Part shown: positions 37,668 to 63,882 of the stretch, piece by piece
How positions within the stretch are numbered: the first letter of the stretch is position 1
Layout of the letters: each line of letters starts with the position of its first letter
Origin: Dioscorea cayenensis subsp. rotundata
Lineage: Eukaryota > Streptophyta > Magnoliopsida > Dioscoreales > Dioscoreaceae
Reading direction: 5' to 3'
DNA: 64,000 nucleotides
NCBI RefSeq assembly: GCF_009730915.1
Contig: NC_052488.1
Coordinates: 21,384,305 to 21,448,304 of the forward strand
The notes under the pieces: model-generated
What the model was told of the DNA's origin: nothing
Seen by the model: the letters and a program-made list of their open reading frames with translations, nothing else
The model's database searches: none
Program-made: the position numbers and the translations under genes

Positions 37668-39428
37668 TTGGATTGAATTGTTCTGCAAAGGATTTTTTTT
37701 TTTTTTTTCTCTCGGGAAACATGATGTGATTGGTTGGATTCTAGATTCTAACTGGAAATTGCGATTGTGATTCCATTGTTGTGGACTATCTGTAACTCAA
37801 GATTAAATTCTGGTTTTGCCAGTGTAACATGAACCAAGTTGCAGTTATTGTTCAACAAAGGTTGCCCACAACGATTGTCAAAAACAAGTAGATATGATGA
37901 TACGGTAATTAGAGTGGTTTGATGACCCTGTAAAGATTAAATTGTAGTTATTTATGATCATGGTGATCGATGTCTAAATCTCTATTCTTGTACTAACTGC
38001 AAATTATCAATGCACTAATAATTTACTTGAGATTTAAAGGAGGTTCTGTAATATAAAAGCTAATGGTTTCTAAAATGGTAAATAAAATTTTTGTAATTTC
38101 TATACAATGTATTTTTCCATATCAGCATGAGTTCTCCCTTGCATGAAAAATGCATCCTGGCACAAAAACATTCAGTCATGCACATGACTGAACTTAATGA
38201 TCGGTTTCGCTATGGCATGTGGTAGGTTATGTTAAAATACAAATTTCTTTGATCATGACTGGAAATTGATGCCAATGCACACAGCATCCTTTTCTTTGCA
38301 AAGGACCTACGGATTCTCATTGGCATCAGGGTCTAATCATCGCCTCAACTAATCTAAAAGCAAACACACCCAACTGTTTAGAGACAGTTATCTACATACT
38401 AGCCATGAGGCCTGAATTATGGGCATTTGAGGGACACTCATGCCATACTATCCACAAGAACATTCACAAAATTCAAATGAAAAAAGTGCAGCTAAACATG
38501 TGACTTTCACACCTTTTAGAAAAGTAGAACATATATATGGACTATGGAGAGACCATGCTACATTTCCCACGTACGCTGACAAGAAACATGGCCACTGCAG
38601 AAGAATCACATTCAGACATACACAACTTTCTACACGTGAAATAATATCCTTTCGTATAATAAGCACAATCCTAGGAATATATATATATATATATATATAT
38701 CAGTTTTAAATTAGATACAAATATCTTTTTTGATTTATAAATTATATTAAAATTCAATTTGGTCTTTCAAAACAAAAGCAAGAAGAAATTATTATAGTTA
38801 AGTTTTATATATATATATATATTTATTCAGAAAATTAATATACTAAAACATTTAATTTTGCTTTTAAATTATTGGGCATTTCTGTAATAAAAAAAAACCT
38901 CATCACATCATACGCTTATCTTTATAAAAAATAAAAAAAAACCATAAACCTAATCAACAAAAAAAAAAGACAATACCGGCTCCATGAAAACACAAATTCA
39001 ATAAACATCCTCAAAAAGAACCGACCAAAATAATAAAAGCTAATCAAATAATAATAATAATAAAGCAAGCAAATAATAAGGCAACAACAATGGGCCATCG
39101 TCCGATCCCAATCCAACCACTCATAGAGCTTCATCATGCCATTCATAATAAACAAACATTAAAACACGGTCACCGAAAAAATGGGACCAAAAAAAATAAT
39201 CGCCCCCCTTTTGTCCGCCACAATGCACCAAACCAATCCTCTTCACACAGACACAGTGACAGCCCCCACTTCTTTGAATATACATAGTTAAATTAATAAG
39301 GAAAAAAATGAATAATAATCACTGAATTATCATTGTTTTATTTCCAAAGTCATTCTATCATTTAATAGGGAAAATTTTGAGAAAATTTGGAGGTTTCATG
39401 ATAGAATTTTACTTGCGTTTTTTTGGCC
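37668..39428. other. Convergent 3' intergenic region between MMD1-like and PLATZ genes
   Basis: It holds the 3' flanks of two convergent genes, TA microsatellites near 38677-38700 and 38806-38821, and A-rich tracts. No coding region is supported. Confidence 0.6.
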
Positions 39429-40915
39429 TCAGTGAACCGGAGACCTGGTTGGCGTGCCTTTCCGCCTGCTCTTCTTGATCCTCGGGATCAGCTCGCTCGA
39501 ATCCGACGGCTGTGGGGACGCGAGACAAGATGATGAATCCTCCCCTGCCTCGAGATCGGAACTCGATGATAAGATCGGGCCTGTGTCATCCACGCCCGAT
39601 GAACCGGGCTCGTCCGCGGCCCGCTCCGACACCCTAATGGTTAGAGACGGTGATTACTGATTAATTAAGCGGGTGTGTTTATTATAATGTTAAAAGACAC
39701 AAATACCCATGGATGTAGCGTTAATCACCTTGCATGCAAATGGAGCAGTATCGGAATGGATTGGAGATGACTCGACCGCATATCTCGCACGATGCCGCGG
39801 TTGCTGAGGGTTTGGACGGCTTGGATTGCTTCCTGGAGTTTAGCAACACCACCTTCGCACCATTGGTAGTGTAAGTCTACATTGAAAGTTATTAAAAAAA
39901 AATCAATAATTCTGTCCTTTTTTCCATTTTTATTATAAATATGGTTTTACCTCAAATATATGTTAATTAACTATATTTTAAGTAATAAAAAATTCATATT
40001 TCATACTTGAATTACACCCTTTATGGATAATTCAATGAATCTGAAATTTTCTAACAAAAGAAAATGCCATATAAAGCTTTTTAAATTTAATGTTTATATA
40101 TTCACAATTACTTAATTAACATAAATTATGAGAAAAAAAAGTTTCCGTTTTTAAATTACATCATTTATAGACAAATTCAATAAATCTGAATTTTAAATGT
40201 TTTAACAAATATGGTAAGATTCAAAATCAAGAGATTTACAAAATTGGGAAAAAATGTGGATCTTTGTATCTGAAATTAGACAGTACCGAAGAAAAAAAAA
40301 ACAAACAAAGATGACCCGTCCCATGAAATTTCCAAAAATTTAAGAATAAATGAAAAATAATTAGGGTTCAAACCACTCTAACAAATTCTATAGATAAGAA
40401 CGAAATCAAACCAAAAAGATCAATTTTAAAGCATTTGGGTATAATTTCAAAAAGAAATAAACAAAATTTTTGATAATTCTCATGATTTAAATCAATAGAA
40501 TTGCCCACGAATTTCGTTCTACTACTCAATCAATACTTCTCCCAGAAATCAAAGAAATTACCACCATTTAAGTCAGCAGTATCATATATAAAGTCTTCAA
40601 AAGAGAAAAATCCAAAGTTCCAAAAGAAAACAGGGGAGTCAAGATGATTACCTGAACTTTCGAACAATCAACAAACTTCTGCAAATCTTGAACCTGAACA
40701 ACATCCTGATAGATATATCTACGGATCTGGATCATCTTGTGATGTCGATGCCTCTCCGGCGGCGGCACAGCCAAGCAATGCGAGCAAAGACACTGGTCAC
40801 AATGGATGCAGTAAACGTTCGTCTCGCTCTTCCTCAGATCCCTATGCTCATCGCAAACCTCAAAGAATTTCTTGCTCAGCAACAACCCCAACCATCGGGG
40901 GCTCTTCCGCTCCAT
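39429..40915 (-). CDS. PLATZ zinc-binding transcription factor, 3 exons; last junction out of frame
   Basis: Exon 1 is 40652-40915, exon 2 is 39729-39876 and exon 3 is 39429-39633. PLATZ proteins are plant-specific zinc-dependent DNA-binding proteins that bind A/T-rich sequence; some repress transcription and others act in seed endosperm. Exon 1 gives MERKSPRWLGLLLSKKFFEVC, then NVYCIHCDQCLCSHCL and QIRRYIYQDVVQVQDLQKF. Exon 2 gives TYTTNGAKVVLLNSRKQ and CEICGRVISNPFRYCSI, the family's second Cys cluster. Exon 3 gives an acidic/Ser tail ending KKSRRKGTPTRSPVH, the usual basic PLATZ end. Exons 1 and 2 join in phase. Exon 2 to exon 3 does not: total 617 nt, and exon 2 reads CSICMQ where a CSxxCK pattern is expected. 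Expected length is about 204 residues. Confidence 0.85.
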
Positions 40916-41038
40916 TCTCCACTTGAAATGCAGACCAAAATAAAAATAAAATAAAATAATCCAACGAAAAATTCAGACAACAATTGGAAAAAGTCAGAGT
41001 TTGGAGAGAGAATCAAAGATAGAAAATCAGGGTTTTGG

Positions 41039-41053
41039 TTAGGGTTTCGCCAT
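41039..41053 (-). promoter_or_regulatory. Upstream ATG (4-codon uORF) overlapping a telo-box in the PLATZ leader
   Basis: On the coding strand ATG GCG AAA CCC TAA lies 124 bases upstream of the PLATZ start. Its end forms AAACCCTAA, the telo-box. It lies downstream of the likely TATA element, so it should be in the mRNA leader and could lower translation of the main frame. Confidence 0.5.
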
Positions 41054-41089
41054 CTTCTCCAGCTTCTCTCGCTGCTCGGCGGCGGAGAT

Positions 41090-41158
41090 GGCAGGGAAGA
41101 GAAGAGAGAGAAGAGAGAGAGAGAGAAACAGAGAAGCGTCGAGTTTTGGGATTTATAT
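41090..41158 (-). promoter_or_regulatory. PLATZ core promoter: TATA-like ATATAAAT and CT-rich start region
   Basis: Plus-strand ATTTATAT (41151-41158) reads ATATAAAT on the coding strand. About 20-60 bases downstream is a long GA tract on the plus strand (about 41096-41128), CT-rich in the mRNA sense, a common plant leader composition. Confidence 0.5.
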
Positions 41159-42128
41159 GGGTGGGGTTTAGGCGAATCATCGATTGCTAGAGCGGGAAAG
41201 TGGGCCAATCTTAGCCGTTCATCTCGGAGAATGGGTATTTGGGAATAGTAAAAGGAGATTTCCACCGTCTGATGAAAATGGTCACGAGTTACACGTCCTT
41301 AAGGACACGTGTCACTAGGTGAGTGGGTGAAGCAGGTGTGGCGGGAGTGCAATTGGGCACGCAGGGTGTTGACAGAGGTTTTTGGCCTAAATTTGTAAGC
41401 CAGTGAAGAACGGAAAATGAGGGTTTTAAAAAAGAGGTTGAAAGGTCTCGGTTTGCGAGGCGGCGCGGCGCTGCATGTCACTTCAAATACAGATACAATT
41501 TGATGAAGTTTGTGAGTAATTATTACTTCATTGGGAAGTAAACAACCTGGAATACTCTTTCCAGATTTTGTTTTTTACTGGTTTTATTGTAGTTTTTTTA
41601 AAAAAAAATTTACTTGTAAAAAATTTATATTATTTTTTAAAATTTTAGTATATTTATATAACTTTAATAAATCTTATTCTTAAAAATAATATAATTTATT
41701 ATAAATTTTAAATTGCTAAGTAGATTTAACCAACTTTATTAATATATAGCTAAAATAAACAAATAAAAAGAAAAGGACCCAAAAGAGTATTTATTTAAAA
41801 TGATGATTTGTTATACAATTGTAATGGTCTTCAATTATCCATACCTTCAAATTTTTGCTTTTAAAATAAACTCACTAATGATATCATAGTCACTTTACCC
41901 TTTTTTGACACAGCCCACCCGCTTCATATAAGCCCAATAGTTCACCTAATTAACTACAAAACCACCGGCTTTTAACAGTTCAATTGCAACTCAAGTATAA
42001 CCAATTATAGAACCGGTTCAAATCGGTTGAACCGATGCTGAACTTAATCAAGTTCTGATCACAATGCAATAGGCAGACAGACTATCCCAGACACATAATG
42101 CATGCCTCCTAAAATGAGAAACAAACTG
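41159..42128. other. Intergenic between PLATZ promoter and OVA2 3' end
   Basis: Upstream part of the PLATZ promoter, containing ACACGTGTC (G-box-like) near 41305-41313. AT-rich DNA and the 3' flank of the IleRS gene follow. No gene seen. Confidence 0.55.
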
Positions 42129-57077
<14,949 letters not shown>

Positions 57078-57320
57078 TTGCTAGAATCCAAAGAAAACCA
57101 GAAGCGTCAGAGAAAGAGAAGGAGGACGAGGCGGAGGAGGAGGAGGAGAAGTACGAGAGAAGAAGCACGGAGTGCGAGCTTTGCTTCTCCAGAGGCCACC
57201 TTGAGGATCGACGCGGCGTCCATTCATTGGCCGGGGGTTGATCGGGGAGAAGAGGATGACGAGGTTGGAGACGGCGCTGGGAATCGTGACCCCATGGCCC
57301 CTATCTATCTATATAGTTTT
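57078..57320 (-). promoter_or_regulatory. OVA2 5' leader and core promoter; possible 5' intron acceptor
   Basis: CTATATAG at 57309-57316 is a TATA-type element. Downstream (coding strand) are ATGs at 57295, 57222 and 57218 that each meet a stop before or near exon 1. Just before 57077 the coding strand reads CTGAC, a pyrimidine-rich stretch and TTCTAG, resembling a branch point and 3' splice site. The transit peptide may therefore begin in an upstream exon, or an indel may hide its ATG. Confidence 0.5.
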
Positions 57321-57538
57321 GCTTTCCCGTGGTTCAACGGTGGGATTTATTTTTGGTTTAACACCAACGGTTTGTTTTTACTGGTTAACATCAACGGTTA
57401 GATTTCCATTTTGTTAACACCAACGGTTAGATTTTACGAGTTTTTTTTTTTTCTTAAAGGGATGAGAGCATGATCGGTCCAGTTGAACGGTCTGAACCGG
57501 GTCGTTTTTTTAAATTTTAAAAATTTTGGGGATAAATT

Positions 57539-57548
57539 ATTATTATTA

Positions 57549-57584
<36 letters not shown>
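57539..57584. repeat. (TTA)n microsatellite
   Basis: About a dozen TTA/ATT units, once interrupted, upstream of the OVA2 promoter. The rest of 57321-57861 is AT-rich and has no gene. Confidence 0.9.
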
Positions 57585-57587
<3 letters not shown>

Positions 57588-57861
57588 AGGTTTTTTTATG
57601 TCTCCGAAAATTTGGTGTGGCTCGGCTTGAAATGAATGATTTATCTATTTTATTAAAAAATTTGATGAATTTTTATTTTCAGTGAACTTTATATTTATTT
57701 TTCAATTTTAAATCATGTATGCAAAATTACTTTCTTAACACTATAATTATTTTTCTGTTTTGTGTCTGCTCTTAAAAAATCTAAAATATACTTTGTTAAT
57801 ATGAGTATATATGACCATTCAAAATCTCATGCATAATTTTTTTTGTGTATAACTATGTTAT

Positions 57862-58231
57862 TGTTAAAAATATATGTTATAAATGTAAAGATAGTAATAA
57901 GAATAGAGAATGGAGTATTTTACCAAAACCCAAAAACCCGCGTTAATTAACTTCTTTTTCTTTCTTCTTTATTTCTCTTTTCCTTCTCTTCTCTATATCC
58001 CAAAGTATACAAAATGAGAGTATTTATAGGGTTCAAGAGTTGAATGAAGCCGTGGGATCGATTCGATCCGACGGTCCAAAAATACCTCGTTGGTGGAATA
58101 GTACTAGATCTGGCAGTGCCACAGCATCTACACATGGCGGTACACATGAATATCTAGAGATTTCTATAATAATGTCGGCTGCTACAGTGAATTGCTACAG
58201 TAGTCATCCATTAAAATATTTGTTTATAACA
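57862..58231 (-). repeat. Left LTR (3' LTR of the copia element), 370 bp
   Basis: Begins TGTTAAAAATATATG and ends GTTTATAACA on the plus strand, with TG...CA ends. It contains a TATA-like region and a CT-rich stretch near 57953-57990. The adjacent CTCCCCTGG (58232-58240) is the PPT on the element's strand (CCAGGGGAG). The 5-bp left flank is GTTAT; the matching flank lies outside the window. Confidence 0.8.
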
Positions 58232-58699
58232 CTCCCCTGGATACCTGACGACCGAAAGGATATACCTCGTTAAAACCTTGCTAAGAAAAACCCAGTGGGA
58301 TAAAAACACCTAGCTAAGGAAAAAGAGTACACTATCCTTAAGTACATTTGAGGAGTTACTGCCTCATTAAAAACCTTGTCTCGGAAAAACCCATCGGGAC
58401 AAAAACCTTGGCGAAGGGAAAAAGAGTACGTCTCCCTCAAATAAATAACTTTTTAACTTATATCGAAGTACTTACATCCTTAAGTCTTCTCATCCCGATT
58501 TTTGTATATAAGTCTTTGGTGAATGCACTTAGGAAGTGATTTTTGTGAATAGATCGACTTGATTCTCACCTGGATCAATCTTTTTGAACTTCTATAACGC
58601 CTTCTTTCCGGAGATCATGAGTGTAGAAAAATTTTTTTGGTGATATATGTTTCGCTCGTCACCTTTAATATAACCTCCTTGTATTTGAGAAATACAATC

Positions 58700-59900
58700 A
58701 CTATTGTCTTCATAAATTCATCGTAGCATTTTGTTGTTACCGATGGTAATTTGCGGGATGATTTATGATATGCCCAATCATAGATCGTAACCATTGGCAT
58801 TCACGACTTGCTTCATGAAGAGCTAGAATTTCGAGCATGATTTGATGAAGTAGTCTGAAGAGTTTGTTTTGTGGAACGCCATGAGATAGTCTGTACCATT
58901 GTAAGAAAAACATGTATCCAGTATGAGATCGCCCTTTGCGAGGATCGGACGGATACCCGAAAGATCGACAAAAACCTCGTGAGGTTGGATGAAGATTCTT
59001 GTCGATAGAATAAACCCGGATCCGTAGTTCCTCGTAAATAACGTAGCACATCTTTTACTCCTTTCCGAGTGTCTTCGTGCCGATGTAGAACTATATCTTG
59101 CTAGAAGATTTACTCGCAAAAGCTATATCCGGTGCGGTATTATTTCGCGAAGGTACATTAATGCACCGATTGCGACTTAAATATGGAGTTTTACGGACCA
59201 AGAATGATCTCTCCTTCTTCCCGGGTGGGCGAAATGGATCTTCTCGAACATCAAAAAGTTCGGACGCACCATCATGGCGTACTCGATGGATAAGCCTTCT
59301 CCATATTGAATCTCTTCAAAGACCTTTTTTTGTATAGGTTGATTGATGCACAAATATTCCCCGAGGATAAGTGCTCGATTTAGTATACCTAGAGCGAATT
59401 TGGTCTTTCCCAAATCTTTCATTTCAAATTCTTTTTCGAGATATGATGTTGCAGATTGCAATTTCGGATGAGTGCCCTACTAAGATTTAAATCATCCACA
59501 TATACTCTGCTATCACAACAAAAACCGTTAGTATAACTTTTAATAAACACACATGGACATATATTATCATTTTTGGTACCCTTCTTTTTATAAGATATTC
59601 ATCGAGACGGTTATACCACATCCGTCCGCATTGTTTTTAACCCATAAAGAGATCTCTCGTAATTTAATAGAGTATAAATGATGATTATTTGTAATGTTTG
59701 TTTTTTCTATATCCTTCGTGGATTTTTCATATATATATGTCATTTTCAAGTAATCCATACAGATATGCTCGTGACAACATCCATCAATCGCATATCTAAT
59801 TTATTACTTGTCGCCATGGCAATTAAAAATCGAAAAATAATTCCATCCATTACAGGAGAGTATGTTTCTTCATAATCAATACCGTGCATTTGAGAAAAAA
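58700..59900 (-). pseudogene. Copia reverse transcriptase / RNase H remnant
   Basis: Fragments in several minus frames include EKEFEMKDLGKTKFALGI (RT C-terminal part), LLARYSS, LRYLRGTTDPGLFYRQ, DPRKGRSHTGYMF and LHEASRECQWLRSMIGHI (RNase H end). Frames shift repeatedly, about every 50-150 bases. Reverse transcriptase would copy the element's RNA and RNase H would remove the template; here no continuous enzyme is encoded. Confidence 0.8.
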
Positions 59901-60682
59901 ACCTTGAGCAACCAGGGCCTTGCTTTTAGTATCTCATAATTTGATTATTTTTCATTTCTTTTTTTCTCACAAACACCCATTTATAACCGATCTGTTTTAT
60001 CCCTTCCGTGTTGGCACTATCGCCCAAACACCTCACGCTTTTGATAGGGAATTTAGCTCACCTGACAGACTTTCTTTCCATTTTGGCTAATCATTTCTTT
60101 TGTCGACATTCTTCAATGGATCGTGGCTCGGATCATTATCGGATTTATTTCTATATCTCGTAGCCACATCGTAGATGAATATATCATTTATTTTCGGTCA
60201 CATGCCGATTCAATCTTTCACCATCATCTACATAGCAAATTGAATTTTCAACATTTTTCGTAAATATCATCCCCCATTGATTCTTCATTAACTTGTTCTG
60301 AGGGTTTTATAATTTCCTCTCCCTTTTCACATGGGAGATCCTTATCTTTATTTTTTCTCGCCTTTTTCTAGGAGTCGAATCTTTGGCACCAATTGGTCTT
60401 CCACGCTTTTTGTCGTGGTTTATTTTTCTACTTGATTTTTCTTTCAATGGATTCTTAGGAATCTCAATTCTTGCAGGAGCATCGACAAACTGGTATATAT
60501 GATTTAGTTACCATTTTAGTATCAGTGAATGCATCGTGTATTTCATTTTGCAATATTTTTGCAATTTAATGATCCTTTTGAACTTCAAGTTCACATTCAT
60601 CTAGTACGAGGATCATATGTATGTAATCGTGATGCATTCCATTCAATTTCTTTTGGCTCATTTTGAGTAATCATTTCTCCCC

Positions 60683-61370
60683 CTAATACGTGGGAAGACA
60701 GACTTTCATCAAAATGACAATCTGCAAATCTTGCGAGAAAATACATCCCCCCGTTAATGGTTCTAAATATCGTATAATCGAAGGGGAATCATAACCAACA
60801 TATATACCAAGTCTGCGCTGTGGACCCATTTTTGTCACGATTTCGGTGGTGGTATTGGCACATATACTGCACAAACCAAATATTCTTATATATGAAATAT
60901 CGTGCTCTTTACCCATAACAAGTTGGTGTGGTGAATATAAATTACATGCAGTGTGTCGGATCCAGATAAAAGTCGCAGCATGCAAAATAGCATGACCCCT
61001 ACGCACTTGTAGGCGCTTTCGTCCCTTAATAACATCGATCGGGCAATAATCTGAGTCTTTTAATTAATGACTCCGCTAACCCATTTTGGGTATGTACATG
61101 AGCTACTGGATGCTCAACATGTATTCCAACTGCCATACAATAATCATAAAAATGATTTTTGATGAAAAATTCACCATCATTATCAAGACGAATTGTCTTT
61201 ATGGGATAATCTGAAAATTGTGCTTCAAGCTTGATAATTTGTGCCAATAACCTTGCAAATGCTACATTCCTTGTAGACAGAAGTGAAACATGGGACCATC
61301 TAGTCGATGCATCGATTAAAAACCATAAAATACCTAAAATGGTCCACATGATGGATGTATTGGTCCACAA
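60683..61370 (-). pseudogene. Copia integrase remnant
   Basis: The longer frame 61026-61370 holds LIDASTRWSHVSLLSTRN, IRLDNDGEFF and HTQNGLAESLIKRL, covering the two Asp and the Glu of the DDE core. The next frame (60683-61006) continues with HQLVMGKEHDISYIRIFG and RRLGIYVGYDSPSIIRYLEP. At least one frame break separates them. The upstream zinc-binding part near 61400-61720 is only patchy. Confidence 0.82.
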
Positions 61371-61807
61371 ATGTCTCCTTGTATTTTTTTCTAAAAAAAT
61401 TTAGGAGATTCACCATCACCTTTGTTATAGAAGGTCTCAGTTATTAGCTTTTCCCATCGAACATGCTCGAACATGCATATTCATTATGTGTTAGGATTTT
61501 ATAATCCTTCAGTGGGTGTCCATGAGAACTAGTAATAATCCCGGCGCAACATAATAGCACCCCGGATGTCCAAGTCTTTCATGCCATATTTTAAATATCT
61601 CCGGGTCATTAACCTTCCCAGGGTTAATACCGTATATGATTCCATCACTTTTAATACGTGTAAAAATATAATCCCGAGGATATACAGGAAAGCTTTCAAG
61701 TACACGCTTTTTGGCATGAAATAACTTGTGTAATATAAAGATATTCTTTTTCCTTCCTTATCAATCTGTCTCTAAATGATATCCATTGAGACGTATATCT
61801 TTAAAGC

Positions 61808-62068
61808 TTAAAAAGGTTCCTCCCTAGACTTAGGGGAATAGAGAGCATTTTTCATTCGCAAGGATGTTCCATTTCGGGCAACATCAATGCCGCTTCTCCG
61901 TAATCCCTTCAACCGTGTCCCGATCGACCCGCTATTGTGGCTATATATGCCTTTTCTCATTGATAATGATATAAAATATTTTTTTCTTGTCAAAATAGTA
62001 TGCGTTGTCCCACGAATCAATAATGCATTCATCATCGCCCATATTCTAACAAAACAAAAGAAAAACAT
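61808..62068 (-). pseudogene. Copia protease remnant with altered active site
   Basis: Reads LLIRGTTHTIL and later KNALYSPKS. Copia proteases carry DSGTT at this point; here the Asp-Ser pair is replaced by one Arg codon, so the catalytic aspartate is missing in this sequence. Confidence 0.75.
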
Positions 62069-62249
62069 AATTTAATAAAAACATAAAAGACATATTACAA
62101 AACTAGTCTATAAGAAATCGACATATCTAAATATGTATTTTCGCTACATTTAAATTATTTATGGAATTATCCTCAATTGGATCAACTATGGGGTTGTCGA
62201 GAAAATGTGTCTCAATATCTTTACCTTCTTGTTTTTAAGTGATTCTTGG

Positions 62250-63126
62250 TAAAGATGGACAAAATGTTTTGGGGTCCCCGCAAATTCTGGACCAACGACC
62301 TTCCGAGCCACAACGATAACATGTATCTTTCTTTGTCTCTAACCCCATCTCGTGGCTTTGTTGCTTCACTGATGTACATCAATTCTCATATCGCGTGGTC
62401 CGATATTATTTCGCCCCCACCACTGCACTCACGTAGTCCCCCGACCACCCTCGTCCACCACGTGCTTTTTAAAACTAGCACCGCGACCACGCCCATCTTT
62501 TTTGCCCAAAAATTAATTTCCGGCAGCTAGTGCCGATCCAGATGGTCGAGATCGACGATTCTCGCATCAACAATTCATTGTTTTTGCTCCGCCACAAGGA
62601 GACAAGAAATTAATTCGTAGAATTTTTGTAAAAATTCTTTTCTCTATATTGTTGTTGTAATATAACATTTCGCGCGTGAAATGTCGTAAATGTTTTCTCG
62701 AGTATCATTCCTTCCATCAACGCTTTCTCCACGTAGACGTAGTAATCGAAAACAATTTTTAAATAGCTCTGAATTATATTCTCGCACGCTTTTAAAAATC
62801 TGAAACCCCGAGGCTCGACCAATCATTGCGTGCTTTGGGCAAGCAGACCATTCTCGAGATGTTCAAACTCTCTTTCGTGGATAACCACAATTCTCGTGGA
62901 TCCTCAACGGTCAAGTATTCATTCTTCGTGCAATCATCAATATGATGCCTTATAAATATTAAGGCCTTCTGGCTTATTATCACTAGGCTCATCGTTATTA
63001 GCCCTCAATAGTTTTACCTCGTGTTTCTTGCTTTCGATCGGAGCTTGATATCGAGGCTCCGTGGGATATATAATCGCTTCCTGAGATTTGAAGGGCCTCT
63101 AATTCTCTTTTTGCAATATTTGTCAT
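62250..63126 (-). pseudogene. Copia gag remnant with zinc knuckle
   Basis: The likely start ATG at 63126 gives MTNIAKRELEALQISGSDY. After frame breaks come IFIRHHIDDCTKNEYLTVEDP, LPKARNDW, FKSVREYNSELF and NVILQQQYREK. A zinc knuckle near 62275-62325 reads CYRCGSEGRWSRIC, where the usual His of CX2CX4HX4C is Arg. The capsid protein is not continuous. Confidence 0.8.
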
Positions 63127-63882
63127 TTTCTCTTCAAAATAATAATATAGCAAGTAATTAGAATAGAGTGTACAGAATAAAATATAAATCATACATACTG
63201 TTTATGTATATGTTACTTTTCACATATACTGTACTGTTCATGTACGATACTATTCATATATGACACTATTCATATATACAAGATTGTTTACATATCACTG
63301 CAATTATCGCAAAGATTGGGAATAAAAATTTGTTTGAAAGTGATTATAAGTTAAAAAGGGAAGAAGAAGTAAAAAGATAAGGGAGAGAAGAAAGTAGGGG
63401 GCCGACGGAGAAAGGTGTCACGAGTCGCCGACGGAGAAACTCGAAGGGGCCGATGAGTAGGGCGACGGAGAAGAGAAAAAGGGCCCCGAAGATTTTTACC
63501 TGATTTTGTCAACGATCACCGGATCGGAGGGTCGCCGCGAAGACTTAGGAAAAGATGATGCTTGATAATTTAGATTTGGTAGAAAACTTCATTGTAATAA
63601 TAATATTATTGTTTTTGTTGTTTATTTTTAAAAAGTATCGGTAATATTAGCCTTAGTGGCTTTTAGTCATCGTATGTTTTTTATGTATGCTTCGAGAAAA
63701 ACCCCTATGTATGGTTGATTGAAATTATGTAATAATAAAATGTATGGTTTGCTAGTATTATATTACCCTGTCGAACCTTCCCTCGCGATTCGAGATGTTA
63801 GAAATGGATTCCACATATATAATATATATATTATATAAGCCAAAGAAAAATTAAAATCATATGAGCAAATTCGTCGATAACG
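63127..63882 (-). other. Copia 5' leader and primer-binding region
   Basis: Untranslated leader between the 5' LTR and gag. Next to the right LTR the element strand reads CGTTATCGACGAA (63870-63882), close to the CGTTATCAGCACGAA-like primer site I recall from related copia elements. The leader includes a GC-rich patch at 63400-63540. Confidence 0.5.

Noticed and set aside
37107..37688. Long minus frames opposite the MMD1 exon
   Set aside because: GC-rich shadow frames of the PHD gene, low-complexity Pro/Arg/Ser content.
40876..41265. 129-codon minus frame over the PLATZ leader
   Set aside because: It overlaps the PLATZ start in a different frame and covers TATA and CT-rich leader sequence.
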